Assembly: GCA_038210185.1 (NCBI GenBank)
Contig: JBBQWX010000002.1
Location: forward strand, 14,820-78,819
From: Fodinibacter sp038210185
Lineage (GTDB): Bacteria; Actinomycetota; Actinomycetes; Actinomycetales; Dermatophilaceae
Direction of reading: 5' to 3'
Length of the DNA: 64,000 bases
The position numbers and the translations under genes were made by a program. The notes under the pieces are model-generated. The model did no database searches. It was not told where the DNA came from and saw only the letters and a list, made by a program, of their open reading frames with translations. This document shows positions 38,987-47,872 of this stretch, piece by piece (the first letter of the stretch is position 1; every line of letters starts with the position of its first letter).

Positions 38987-40179
38987 GGGCGGATCGCCCT
39001 CCACCACAGGGCGATCAACACCAGCACGACCCACGGCGCCGCGAGGACCGACAGAGATGGCACCTCGCGCGCCACGACCTGCAGCAGGGGTGACAGGAAG
39101 AGCAGCAGGTAGCCGAGGGCGACGAGCCCACGAACGTCCGGTCCCGCTCGCCGGGTGAGCAGCCACGCGACCCCCGGGTAGGTCAGCACCAGGTCGTAGA
39201 CCATCGCGTGGGGACTCAGCAGCACCGTCACGAGCGGCACCACGGTCACCAGCAGGACGGGGAGTGCGAGGTCGCGCAGCGCCCCCCGGTGGCGCACCGT
39301 GAGGGCGACGACCACGGCAACCCCGGCGAGCCACAGTGCCGTGGCCAGTGCCCCCGAGCCGGGCGTGAGATGCTCTACCAGCCCGTTGATGCTGGTGTTC
39401 TTGGCCGTCTGGCCCACGACCACCTCGTCCCGGTACAGCGGGGACGTGAGCGCGTCGAGCCACGCCGTCCACGCGCCCACTCCCAGCACCGCGAAAGAGG
39501 CGGCCACCAAGGCGACAGCACCGGCAACGAACCCGGCCAGCGCCGCGACGGCGCCACGGAGGAGGAGCACCAGCGGGACGAGCCACACCAGGTGGGGCTT
39601 GATCAGGGCGATCGACAGCACCGCGCCGGCCCACGGGTCGTGACCGGCCACGAGCAGCCGGGCGCCGAGTGCGAAGGCGGCCAGCACGACCGCTGAGTCC
39701 TGACCGGCGCCGAGCAGCTCGAGCACGACCTGGCACGAGCCCGCCACGAGCATCCCCCGCCACCCGGCGACACGGGCGAACGCCGGGTCGAGGTCGGCGA
39801 GGGTGTGGACCGAGAACCACAGCAGGCCGAAGGTCAGCGCCGTCCACAATGCGGCCGCGACGGCGTAGGGCAGCAGCCCCAACGGGACCATGAGCACCGC
39901 GACGAAGGGGGGCGACACGAACCATGAAAGGGCATCGGACCCGAGACCTGCCTGCAGTGCCGCCTGCACGGTGGGGTCGTACAGCTCGGCGCCGCGGCCG
40001 TCCGCCACGAGCCGCCCTGCCGTCCACCGGGCGAGGAAGTCGGGCAGGGCGACGACGAAGAAGAGCGACGAGACCCAGAAGACGGCGAACAGCACCGCGA
40101 TCGCTGCGGGGTAGACGACCAGCCGGTCGCGCGTCAGGTAGCGGTCCACCCTCGACCACCTGGTGGTGGGTGCGTCCAT
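38956..40179 (-). CDS. Glycosyltransferase family 87 (DUF2029) membrane protein
   Basis: The 407-residue protein has about 10 hydrophobic segments and the DUF2029/GT87 pattern: DFLARWTAGRLVADGRGAEL after TM1, SWFVSPPFVAVLMVP, then LIKPHLVWLVPLVLLLRG. GT87 members are polyprenyl-phosphate-mannose-dependent mannosyltransferases in actinobacterial envelope glycan synthesis. ATG 40179 is chosen; an upstream in-frame extension adds an implausible polar stretch. It is divergent from the 40345 gene. Confidence 0.85.
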   Translation of the reverse strand: MDAPTTRWSRVDRYLTRDRLVVYPAAIAVLFAVFWVSSLFFVVALPDFLARWTAGRLVADGRGAELYDPTVQAALQAGLGSDALSWFVSPPFVAVLMVPLGLLPYAVAAALWTALTFGLLWFSVHTLADLDPAFARVAGWRGMLVAGSCQVVLELLGAGQDSAVVLAAFALGARLLVAGHDPWAGAVLSIALIKPHLVWLVPLVLLLRGAVAALAGFVAGAVALVAASFAVLGVGAWTAWLDALTSPLYRDEVVVGQTAKNTSINGLVEHLTPGSGALATALWLAGVAVVVALTVRHRGALRDLALPVLLVTVVPLVTVLLSPHAMVYDLVLTYPGVAWLLTRRAGPDVRGLVALGYLLLFLSPLLQVVAREVPSLSVLAAPWVVLVLIALWWRAIRPHDSGAVSNT

Positions 40180-40344
40180 CACGCGTGGCACGGTACCCGT
40201 CGCAGGCCAGACACGTCGCTGATCCGAGGGATGGGCGCCCGTCGGCCGTTCGGTTCGTTTCAGCGGAGTCGGCGTGAGCACGCGCGCCCGGGAGGCGTCC
40301 TCAACTAGCGTCGAGGGGTCCAGAGCCGTCCCGAGGAGCCAGCC

Positions 40345-42285
40345 GTGGTCCGAAGCCTTCGTGCGCGCGACACCGCGCCGTCGCTGGCGACGTCCGACCC
40401 TGCCGACAGGAGGTGGCGACGCGTGGCCGCGGGCATCCTCACCGGCGTCGCCACGGTCGCGGTCCTCCTCGTGGCCTCCTCACCGGCCCTCACGAGCCTG
40501 CTCGCCGTGGTCCTCGTGGTCCTGGCCCCGACGGCCGCTCGCCTCGACCGGCGCCTCGCCCTCAACCTCGCGCTCGTGTTCGGCTGGGTGCCGGCAGCGC
40601 TCTACCTGCCGCCGGCGCTCGGGCCGCGCACGGCCGCTGTTGCAGCACTGTCCGCGGGGGCGGGCCTGACGGCCGCCGCCCTCGCCCGGGGCACCCGGCT
40701 GGTGCCGACGTGGCGGCGTCGCGACGTCGCCCTCCCCGTGGGCGGCGTGCTCGCCGCCCTGGTGGCCCTGCCGCTGGCGTCACCGGGCGACCCGGGACGT
40801 GCCCTGGCGATGTTGTCGACCGGCATCGACAACGCGTTCCACTTCTCGATGTTCCTGGAGAAGCGGCTGACGGGGGCCGGCGCCGGCCTCCTTCCGGGCA
40901 TGGACACCACGGGATTCGCGAACTACCCGAAGGGTTTCCACTCGTTCCTCGCAGTCGTGGCCCAGACCCGGTACGGCGACGTGGGCGCGTCCACGGTCGA
41001 GCTCGAGCGGTATGCCGGTTCGCAGTGGGTGGTGTTCGTGCTGCTGACCCTGCTCGTGACCGCCGGCTTCGTGCAGGCACTCCCCGACCGCACGACTGCC
41101 GGCGTGACCGTGCCGGGGCTGGTCATCGTCTGGAGCCTCGTCCTCGGCATCCCCGGCGGGCTCAACCTCGTCCAGGGACATCTGCCCTTCCTGGTTGCGG
41201 CGTGGGTGATCACGGTCGCGGTGCTGCTGACGGTGACCGCTGACCGGGTGACCGTGCTGAGCGTCGTCGCCGTGCTCGGGCTGGTGCTCACAGCAACGTC
41301 CTGGACCCTGCTCCTGCCGTTCGCCGCCGTCGCCGCCGCCTACCCGGTGGTCGTGCTCTGGCGTCGCCAGCGGGCGGGCGTGCGCTGGGTGGTGGCCCTC
41401 GCCTTCGGACTGGTCGCACTCGGGGCTGCTGCCCTCGTCGTGCCCCTCGCGGCCTCCTCGGCGATCCGAGACCTCACGCGCGATGGGACGGTCTCTCGCG
41501 TCTCCCCGATCGTGCTCGTGCTGCTGATCGTCGCGCCCCTCCTCATCGTCCTGGACCTGCGGCGGCGGCTCGGCGAGCGGATGCCGCTGCTCCCCCACCT
41601 GACCGTCCTCGCCGCCGGCGTGGCGCAGCTCGCTGTGCTGGCGGCCTACCTGCTCTCGGCCACGGGAACGCTGACCTACTACTTCTGGAAGCTCGCCATC
41701 GCGACGCTGATCGTCACGCTCCCCCTCACGGCCCAGGTCGTCGCCGTTGCCGTGAGTCGGACCGCACCGTCCGAACGGGCCCGGCCCACGACCCGCGTCC
41801 TGGTGGCGACGATCGTGTCGGTCGTGGCCCTTGTGGGGCTCGGCAGTGCCCTACAAAAGTTCGCGGCCCCGTCGGCGGCCTGGGCGGCCGGCATCCCGAC
41901 GCTCCTCGCCGACCGGGCGTCGTCGGACTCGGCCGGCGATGTGGATGCAGTGATCTCGCTCGCCACCACGACGACCCTGCGCGACGCCGAGCGCACGACC
42001 CTCATCGCGACGCGCGAGGAGGACATGCTCGCCGGCCACGCCTCGGTGTGGTTCCATGCGCTGGGCCCGACGACGTCCGGGCGCGCCATGTCGACGAACG
42101 ACCAGCTGTTCGAGATCGGGGAGCACCCGAACGACTTCGCCCTCGTCGTGGCGCTCGCCCGCTCGGCGCTGGAGGCGCCCGACGGGCGCGTCGTCGTGAC
42201 GGACCCCACGACCTTCGCGGAGATCACCCGACTGGTGGAGCCGGGCGGGGCCGACCGTGTGGTGCTCGTGACACCCACCCCCTGA
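40345..42285 (+). CDS. Large DUF6541-like membrane protein
   Basis: The 646-residue protein has about 14 hydrophobic segments and a C-terminal extracytoplasmic domain of about 140 residues. The loop near residue 155 reads GIDNAFHFSMFLEKRLTGAG and then FANYPKGFHSFLAVVAQ, as in actinobacterial DUF6541-type GT-C-like proteins. It starts at GTG 40345 behind GAGGAG. Function is probably transfer of a lipid-linked sugar or related envelope chemistry (inference). It precedes the GT2 gene cluster. Confidence 0.72.
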   Translation: MVRSLRARDTAPSLATSDPADRRWRRVAAGILTGVATVAVLLVASSPALTSLLAVVLVVLAPTAARLDRRLALNLALVFGWVPAALYLPPALGPRTAAVAALSAGAGLTAAALARGTRLVPTWRRRDVALPVGGVLAALVALPLASPGDPGRALAMLSTGIDNAFHFSMFLEKRLTGAGAGLLPGMDTTGFANYPKGFHSFLAVVAQTRYGDVGASTVELERYAGSQWVVFVLLTLLVTAGFVQALPDRTTAGVTVPGLVIVWSLVLGIPGGLNLVQGHLPFLVAAWVITVAVLLTVTADRVTVLSVVAVLGLVLTATSWTLLLPFAAVAAAYPVVVLWRRQRAGVRWVVALAFGLVALGAAALVVPLAASSAIRDLTRDGTVSRVSPIVLVLLIVAPLLIVLDLRRRLGERMPLLPHLTVLAAGVAQLAVLAAYLLSATGTLTYYFWKLAIATLIVTLPLTAQVVAVAVSRTAPSERARPTTRVLVATIVSVVALVGLGSALQKFAAPSAAWAAGIPTLLADRASSDSAGDVDAVISLATTTTLRDAERTTLIATREEDMLAGHASVWFHALGPTTSGRAMSTNDQLFEIGEHPNDFALVVALARSALEAPDGRVVVTDPTTFAEITRLVEPGGADRVVLVTPTP

Positions 42286-42354
42286 GCCGCGACAATGCCT
42301 TCACCCCCGCACCACAGGCACCACCGGGCACAATCGTGCGGGAAAGGGGTTCCC

Positions 42355-43128
42355 ATGGACGCAGCACGACGCACCGCGGTGGGTCACCGCACCCTTGCGA
42401 ACCCCCGAAAGCTGCTCGTCGTCGTGCCCGCGCTGAATGAGGGCCCCAGTGTCGGGGCGGTCGTCAGCGCCGTGCGGACCCGTGTGCCGGGGGCCAAGGT
42501 GCTCGTGGTCGACGACCATTCGACCGACGACACGGCTGCGGTCGCTGCCGCTGCCGGGGCGGCCGTGGTCTCGCTGCCCTTCACCCTCGGCGTCGGCGGG
42601 GCGATGCGCACCGGCTACGGCTACGCACTCCGGCACGGCTACGACGTGGTGGTCCAGGTCGACGGAGACGGCCAGCACGAGGTACGCGACCTGCCCGAAC
42701 TCGTCGCCGCGCTCGACGACGCCGACATCGTGATCGGGGCCCGGTTCGCCGACGACACCCCCTACGAGGTCGGTGGCACCCGGCGCTTTGCGATGCGCCT
42801 GCTGGCTGCCGTGATGTCCTTGGTCGTCGGCACCCGGCTCACCGACAGCACCTCCGGCTACCGGGCGCTCGGCCCGCGCGCCATCGCCCTGTTCGCCGAG
42901 GACTATCCGGTCGAGTACCTCGGCGACACCGTCGAGGCCCTGGTGATCGCGCGCAAGTGCCGGCTGGTCATCACGCAGGTGCCGGTGCGCATGACGGCCC
43001 GCGAGCACGGCCGTCCCTCCCAGGGCGTCGTGCGCTCCTTGGCCTACCTCGTTCGTGCGCTCGTCGCCATCGGCCTCGGGCTGGTGCGCCGCTGGCGCTG
43101 CCCCTCGGCCGCGGGGACGGCACGGTGA
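42355..43128 (+). CDS. GT2 glycosyltransferase, polyprenyl-phosphate mannose synthase-like
   Basis: The 257-residue cytoplasmic enzyme has the GT-A features of the DPM1/DPG synthase group: VVVPALNEGPSVGAVV, VVDDHSTDDT and the acidic motif VDGDGQHEV. Such enzymes charge undecaprenyl or dolichyl phosphate with a sugar from NDP-sugar, supplying donors for GT-C and GT87 enzymes like those upstream. ATG 42355 follows GGAAAGGGG. The stop overlaps the DUF2304 start (GTGA), a common partnership. Confidence 0.88.
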   Translation: MDAARRTAVGHRTLANPRKLLVVVPALNEGPSVGAVVSAVRTRVPGAKVLVVDDHSTDDTAAVAAAAGAAVVSLPFTLGVGGAMRTGYGYALRHGYDVVVQVDGDGQHEVRDLPELVAALDDADIVIGARFADDTPYEVGGTRRFAMRLLAAVMSLVVGTRLTDSTSGYRALGPRAIALFAEDYPVEYLGDTVEALVIARKCRLVITQVPVRMTAREHGRPSQGVVRSLAYLVRALVAIGLGLVRRWRCPSAAGTAR

Positions 43129-43523
43129 GGCCCGACGGCTACTGGCTCGGCCTCGTCGGCGGCCTCGTCGTGCTCGCGATGTCGCTCGAGCTGGTGCGGC
43201 GACGCCACGTGCGGGGCCGCCTCGCGATCGCGTGGCTCGTCCTCGGTTCCGTCGCCGTCGTCTTCGCCATCTTCCCGTCGGCGCTGGGGTGGGTGACCGC
43301 GACCCTGCACGTCCAGATCCCCCTGAACCTCATCCTGTTCACCGGGGTGCTCTTCCTCCTCGTCATCTCGATGCAGCTGGCCTCGGAGGTCGGCCGCCTC
43401 GAGTCGCGCACCCGTCGGCTGGCCGAGGAGGTCGCCATCCTGCGCGCCGACCTCGACGCGGCCGACGAAGACCGCCGGGCGGACGGCGGGAACCCGGACG
43501 CCACGGGCGGCGCACCGTCGTGA
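43125..43523 (+). CDS. DUF2304 small membrane protein
   Basis: The 132-residue protein has three hydrophobic helices (about 7-22, 33-50 and 62-86) and a C-terminal coiled coil (EVGRLESRTRRLAEEVAILRAD by pattern, about 88-112). DUF2304 proteins are habitually encoded next to polyprenol-phosphate sugar synthases and are thought to anchor or assist them. It overlaps both neighbours by four bases, so it is co-translated with two glycosyltransferases. Confidence 0.88.
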   Translation: MRPDGYWLGLVGGLVVLAMSLELVRRRHVRGRLAIAWLVLGSVAVVFAIFPSALGWVTATLHVQIPLNLILFTGVLFLLVISMQLASEVGRLESRTRRLAEEVAILRADLDAADEDRRADGGNPDATGGAPS

Positions 43524-44515
43524 CGACCTCCGTCATCGTCGTGGCGCACGGGGACGAGCCACTGCTCACCGCCTGCCTGTCCGCGATCCTGACCGACCTG
43601 CCCGATGGCGGGGAGGTGCTCGTCGTCGACAACGGGGTCTCCGCCCCTCCCACCGTCCCGGGCGTGCGAGTGGTGACCCGCGGTCGCAACCTCGGTTTCG
43701 GCGGCGGTTGCCGGGCCGGGGTCGAGGAGGCACGCGGTGACGTGCTCGTCTTCGTCAACTCGGATGCCGTCGTGCGGGCGGGCGCGGTGGCCGCCCTCGC
43801 GGAGGCGCTGGGCGACCCCGGCACCGGCCTGGTGTGCGGCTGCGTCGTTCTGACCGAGCGGCCCGACCGCATCAACTCCGTCGGCAACCCGGTGCACGTG
43901 ACCGGGCTCAGCTGGGCCGGTGGGTACCTCGACCCCGTCGAGGAGCACGCCGTTGCCGGTGACGTCGTGGCCGTCACCGGAGCACTGTTCGCGACCCGCC
44001 GTTCGGTGTGGGACCAGCTGGGTGGGATGCACGACGACTTCTTCCTCTACTACGAGGACACCGACCTGAGCCTGCGCTGCTGGCTCGCGGGCCTGCGGGT
44101 CCGCTATGTTCCCTCGGCTGTGGCCGAGCACTCCTACGAGTTCGCGCGCAACCCGCACAAGATGCACCTGCTCGAGCGGAACCGGCTCCACAGCCTCCTG
44201 ACCGCCTACCCGGGTCACCTGCTCCGGCGGGCCCTCCCCGTCGTCGTGGTGACCGAGCCGCTGCTCCTCGTCCTCGCGCTGCGTGACGGATGGGGGCGCG
44301 AGAAGGTGGCGGCCTGGTGGTGGCTCCTGCGACACGCCCCGCAGCTCGCCGCGCGTCGCCGCACGGTCACCCGTGCCGCACCACACGCCCTCGACGGTCT
44401 GCTCACCACCCGAATGTCCACGCGACAGGTCACGGCGCCCCCCGGCATCCCCCTGCTCGACCGCCTCGTCACAGCCTACTGGGGCGCGGTCCTGTCCCCA
44501 CGGGCGCCGGCGTGA
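43520..44515 (+). CDS. GT2 glycosyltransferase, rhamnosyltransferase-like
   Basis: The 331-residue protein resembles WbbL/RfbF-type enzymes: SVIVVAHGDEPLLTACL, NLGFGGGCRAGVEEA, the metal-binding VNSDAVV and the acceptor-site FFLYYEDTDLSLRCWLAG. These add deoxyhexoses, often rhamnose, to lipid-linked glycans at the inner membrane. A hydrophobic C-terminal segment (about 230-250) may attach it to the membrane. It overlaps both neighbouring genes by four bases. Confidence 0.88.
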   Translation: MTTSVIVVAHGDEPLLTACLSAILTDLPDGGEVLVVDNGVSAPPTVPGVRVVTRGRNLGFGGGCRAGVEEARGDVLVFVNSDAVVRAGAVAALAEALGDPGTGLVCGCVVLTERPDRINSVGNPVHVTGLSWAGGYLDPVEEHAVAGDVVAVTGALFATRRSVWDQLGGMHDDFFLYYEDTDLSLRCWLAGLRVRYVPSAVAEHSYEFARNPHKMHLLERNRLHSLLTAYPGHLLRRALPVVVVTEPLLLVLALRDGWGREKVAAWWWLLRHAPQLAARRRTVTRAAPHALDGLLTTRMSTRQVTAPPGIPLLDRLVTAYWGAVLSPRAPA

Positions 44516-45528
44516 GGCCGTCGCAGGGGCACGGCGTCGTCGTCCTAGCCGCCTACCACCCCGATCCCGAGCTCTTCGCGGTGCAGCTGCGATCGATCCG
44601 CGACCAGTCCCGGCCCGACTTCCGCTGCCTGATCGGCGCTGACGGCGGGCAGGCCGAGGTGCGAGCGCTCGTCGCCGAGGTGGTCGGGGGTGATGACCGC
44701 TTCGAGGTCGTCGGGTGGGACGACAACCTCGGCTTCTACCTGAACTTCGAGCGCCTGCTCGCCCTCGTGCCCGAGGACGTCTCGTGGGTCGCGCTGAGCG
44801 ACCAGGACGACCGCTGGTACCCCGACAAGCTCCAGCGCCTGGTGCCTCTGCTTGATGATGTGACGCTGGCCACGGGGCAGGCGCGGGTCGTCGAGTGGCC
44901 GGGAGACCGCATCGTGCTGGAGCGGACGGACCGAAGGGTGGTCCCGGCGGAAGACCTCCTCATTCAGAACCAGGTGACGGGGGCGCTGAGCGTTCTGCGG
45001 CGCGAGCTGCTCGACCTTGCGCTGCCGTTCCCCAGGCTGCACACCGTGACCCAGCTGCACGACCATTGGCTGGCCATGTGCGCGGTCGTGGGCGGTGGCT
45101 ACGACGTGCTGGACGAGACCGTTCAGGACTACGTCCAGCACGATGGCAACCAAGTGGGTGAGGTTGCCCTCCACCGCGGGTGGACGCCCGCGGGTTTCAT
45201 CCGGCGGACCCTGGAGCTTGGCGACACCTACGAAGGCGCTCGCGATGTGGCAGCCTGTGCCCGCGCATGCCAGACGCAGAGCTTCGAATGGCGCCGTCTC
45301 GTCCTCGCCACGTTGGTAGGCAGGACCGGTCGGCTCCCGACCTCGCTCGCCCGAGAGCATGGACGATTGCGACGGGACGCCCCAGCGCGGACCATCGTGC
45401 CGCTGCTCTGGCGAGCCACTCGTTCCCCCAACAGCTCGCCGTGGGTCGTGGCGACTTTCGTCCCGGGAATCCCCTACGAGGTCATCGTGCGTCACCGGAC
45501 GCGGCAGGGGCGCCCGCGGAAAGGCTGA
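44512..45528 (+). CDS. GT2 family glycosyltransferase
   Basis: The 338-residue protein has a GT-A fold N-terminus (VVVLAAYHPDPELFAVQL), DDNLGFYLNFERLL, and the motif LSDQDDRWYPDKL seen in alpha-glycosyl and rhamnosyltransferases of capsule and O-antigen loci. The catalytic-region Trp and His (HDHWLAM) follow. It is the last gene in a four-gene overlapping unit and converges on the flippase gene, with four bases between stops. Confidence 0.87.
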   Translation: MRPSQGHGVVVLAAYHPDPELFAVQLRSIRDQSRPDFRCLIGADGGQAEVRALVAEVVGGDDRFEVVGWDDNLGFYLNFERLLALVPEDVSWVALSDQDDRWYPDKLQRLVPLLDDVTLATGQARVVEWPGDRIVLERTDRRVVPAEDLLIQNQVTGALSVLRRELLDLALPFPRLHTVTQLHDHWLAMCAVVGGGYDVLDETVQDYVQHDGNQVGEVALHRGWTPAGFIRRTLELGDTYEGARDVAACARACQTQSFEWRRLVLATLVGRTGRLPTSLAREHGRLRRDAPARTIVPLLWRATRSPNSSPWVVATFVPGIPYEVIVRHRTRQGRPRKG

Positions 45529-45532
45529 CCGC

Positions 45533-46789
45533 TCAGGGCGCCCCCGGATGGCGAGTGCGCAGGACGGTTGTGATCTGCACGCCGAGGATGCCGGCCTCCA
45601 CGGCGAGGACAGTCCACACCACGCCGATGGGCCCAAAAAGTCGGCCTGCAACGAGGCCGCCTACGACTAGGAGGATGGCTCCGGCGGCGGTCGACCGCGC
45701 CAACTCATTGCGCCCACCGAAGGGGACAAGAACAGCGAGCGCGTTGACCTGCGTGACAAGCAGCACCCCCACAAGCAGGGAAAAGACCAGGACCTGGCTG
45801 GAGTCCACCGTGACCGTACCCGCGGACAGCAGCGTGGCCGCCGGGGCAGCGAGGAGCCCGAAGCACAGCGCCGCCGTAAGACCCCCGACAACCGCACCAC
45901 CCAAAGCGCGAAGCCCTCGCGACCGAAGACCTTCGGGCGAGCCGGCCGGAACCCAGCGCTGGACGACCTGGAGTATCGGGGCCGCCCCGGCGATCACGTA
46001 CTTGACCATCCGGTCGAGCAACAGGAACGACGGCACCTGGGGCGAGCCGGTCGCCGCGAGCAGCAGTGATGATCCGTAACTGTTCACTCCGCCGGCCAGA
46101 CCCGCGGCCAGCAGAGTCGAATTCTCGCGCAGGTACGTTCGGACTGCGAGCTCGCCAACCGGCGACTGCTCGACGTCCAGGTCGCAACGCACGGCCCGCA
46201 ACACGCGGATCGCCGCCACGGCGGCGCCGGCGAAGAACGGCAGAGCAAAAGCGAGCGCGGCTCCCGTCCCGAGCGCAGCAGCCACTCCTACGAGTGTCCC
46301 CACCGCGAGCGGAAGCACTTCAATCATGAGCCACCGCCCGGGCTGACCCCGGCCGACGAAGTACCACGCCCCACCGAGTCCAGCGAGAAGGGCTCCGCAC
46401 GCCACGACGGCAGCTGCCGCGCCGTCACGGGGCGCAAGCAGCCACGCCAAAGGCCCGATGACGATCGCTACGATCCCAAACAGTCGAGTCCGCGCGCCCA
46501 CCGAGGAGAGGTAGAGCGCGGGCTGGCCACCGGACGGAGTCAGGGCCACCACGGAGGCACCGAAGCTGCCGAGCCCCGCGGTCACGATCGTCGTGCAGAG
46601 CAGCCCCGCGGCCTGAGCGACGTTGAGCGTGCCCCACGAGGCAGGCCCCAGTGCCTTTAGCAGGCCCGCGGTCTGCACAAGGCCGACGATGGTCTGGACG
46701 ACGAGAATGAGACCGAAACCGGATAGGTCCCACCCTCCGCGGCCCCGACGCGAAGCGGCACCCAAGCCCGGCAGCCCCGCGCCACCCAC
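45533..46789 (-). CDS. Oligosaccharide flippase-like (Wzx/MATE) membrane protein
   Basis: The 418-residue protein has about 12 hydrophobic segments and the general look of polysaccharide biosynthesis exporters (GLLKALGPASWGTLNVAQAAGLL near the N-terminus). These move lipid-linked repeat units across the membrane. Sequence conservation in this family is low, so the call rests on topology, length and the glycosyltransferase neighbourhood. GTG 46789 is three bases after the methyltransferase stop. Longer in-frame N-terminal extensions are Arg/Gly-rich and not credible. Confidence 0.7.
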   Translation of the reverse strand: MGGAGLPGLGAASRRGRGGWDLSGFGLILVVQTIVGLVQTAGLLKALGPASWGTLNVAQAAGLLCTTIVTAGLGSFGASVVALTPSGGQPALYLSSVGARTRLFGIVAIVIGPLAWLLAPRDGAAAAVVACGALLAGLGGAWYFVGRGQPGRWLMIEVLPLAVGTLVGVAAALGTGAALAFALPFFAGAAVAAIRVLRAVRCDLDVEQSPVGELAVRTYLRENSTLLAAGLAGGVNSYGSSLLLAATGSPQVPSFLLLDRMVKYVIAGAAPILQVVQRWVPAGSPEGLRSRGLRALGGAVVGGLTAALCFGLLAAPAATLLSAGTVTVDSSQVLVFSLLVGVLLVTQVNALAVLVPFGGRNELARSTAAGAILLVVGGLVAGRLFGPIGVVWTVLAVEAGILGVQITTVLRTRHPGAP

Positions 46790-46791
46790 CG

Positions 46792-47562
46792 TCAGCGCCG
46801 ACCGCGCGCACGAGCGATCGATCCGGCAGCCGCGACGAGCACGACGACGCACCTCCAGTAGCGGATCGCTACCTGCTGGAACGCATCCTCGTTGCCTACC
46901 ACTCGGGCAAGAGCCCGCACGGGCGCGCGGAGTGCCTTTTCGCGCGGTGGCATCAGGTCGGCCAAGTCGTCGACCACAGTTGGCTCCGGCAGGGTTGCGC
47001 ACGGCGCGGACGGCGCTGACGTCACGGGCGTCCTGACGCCCACGAAGTACAGGTCCGCCGCCACAGGGGCGTAGTGCAGCCTCCAGGACGAGAACCACTC
47101 GTCGAGCGGCAGCGCGCGCACCTCTGCGGGCGAGATGTTCCGGTAGTGGTCAAGTCCCACAGACTGCGTCCCGGGCGACTCCCTTGCGGTGGTCCGGCTC
47201 GTCCCATGCTCGATTCGCCCTCGTGATGCACAGGTGAACGCCACAAGTCCTCCGGGGCGGGTCACTCTCACCATCGTCGCGAAGGTCCGACGCCAGTGCG
47301 GGTCGTGCTCGAAGCATTCGCCCGAGACTGTGACGTCCCACGAGCCGTCCGGGTCATCGATGATGCTTCCGTCCCCTACCCGGTCAACGCCCGGACCTTC
47401 CACAAGGTCGACACCCACATACTCATCGGCCCCCGAAAAGAGCCGGCGCACACTCCCGTTGACGTCATAGGAACCGACCTCAAGTACTCGCGATCCATTC
47501 ACCAGCGGGCGGTTTGCCGACACGCACGCTGCGATGAAGCCCAACTGCTCGGGATGGCTCAC
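46792..47562 (-). CDS. Class I SAM-dependent methyltransferase
   Basis: The 256-residue protein has a Rossmann methyltransferase core (about 20-130): motif I VLEVGSYDVNGSVR, motif II YVGVDLVEG, and the post-motif VSGECFEHDPHWRR. The C-terminal 100 residues are less conserved with a possible hydrophobic helix near the end. In polysaccharide loci such enzymes methylate sugars. It starts at GTG 47562 and is followed directly by the flippase gene. Confidence 0.8.
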   Translation of the reverse strand: MSHPEQLGFIAACVSANRPLVNGSRVLEVGSYDVNGSVRRLFSGADEYVGVDLVEGPGVDRVGDGSIIDDPDGSWDVTVSGECFEHDPHWRRTFATMVRVTRPGGLVAFTCASRGRIEHGTSRTTARESPGTQSVGLDHYRNISPAEVRALPLDEWFSSWRLHYAPVAADLYFVGVRTPVTSAPSAPCATLPEPTVVDDLADLMPPREKALRAPVRALARVVGNEDAFQQVAIRYWRCVVVLVAAAGSIARARGRR

Positions 47563-47872
47563 TGGTCAGTCACCCCGGCGGGGCCCGAGACGGACCTATG
47601 CCTTCTCACGACCACCTCTCGCTGTTGGAGGCCGCCCGCCCGGAAAGCGCGGCCGCCTGCGGCGCCATCGTAGGCACCTGCGACCGATCCCACCGGCATC
47701 CAAGTCTGATGCCCCACCTTGCGTCGCCCGATGCACGACCACTGAGGAGAGGGCGCAGCAGTGGACCCCAGACGTTCCCAGCCCTCATTGCGCGCCTGAG
47801 CACCGCCGTGCACGGCGTCGATGACCCGCTGAGGCGACTGGGAGTCGTTCGGCCCTAGGCGTCCCCTCAGGG
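47563..47872. other. 310-bp gap without a recognisable gene
   Basis: Lies between two minus-strand genes. Short frames exist on both strands but none shows a family resemblance or ribosome-binding site. It probably holds the promoter of the methyltransferase gene; no convincing hexamers were found. Confidence 0.5.

Noticed and set aside
47598..47858. 86-codon plus-strand frame in the gap between methyltransferase and membrane protein genes
   Set aside because: No ribosome-binding site, atypical composition and no recognisable similarity.
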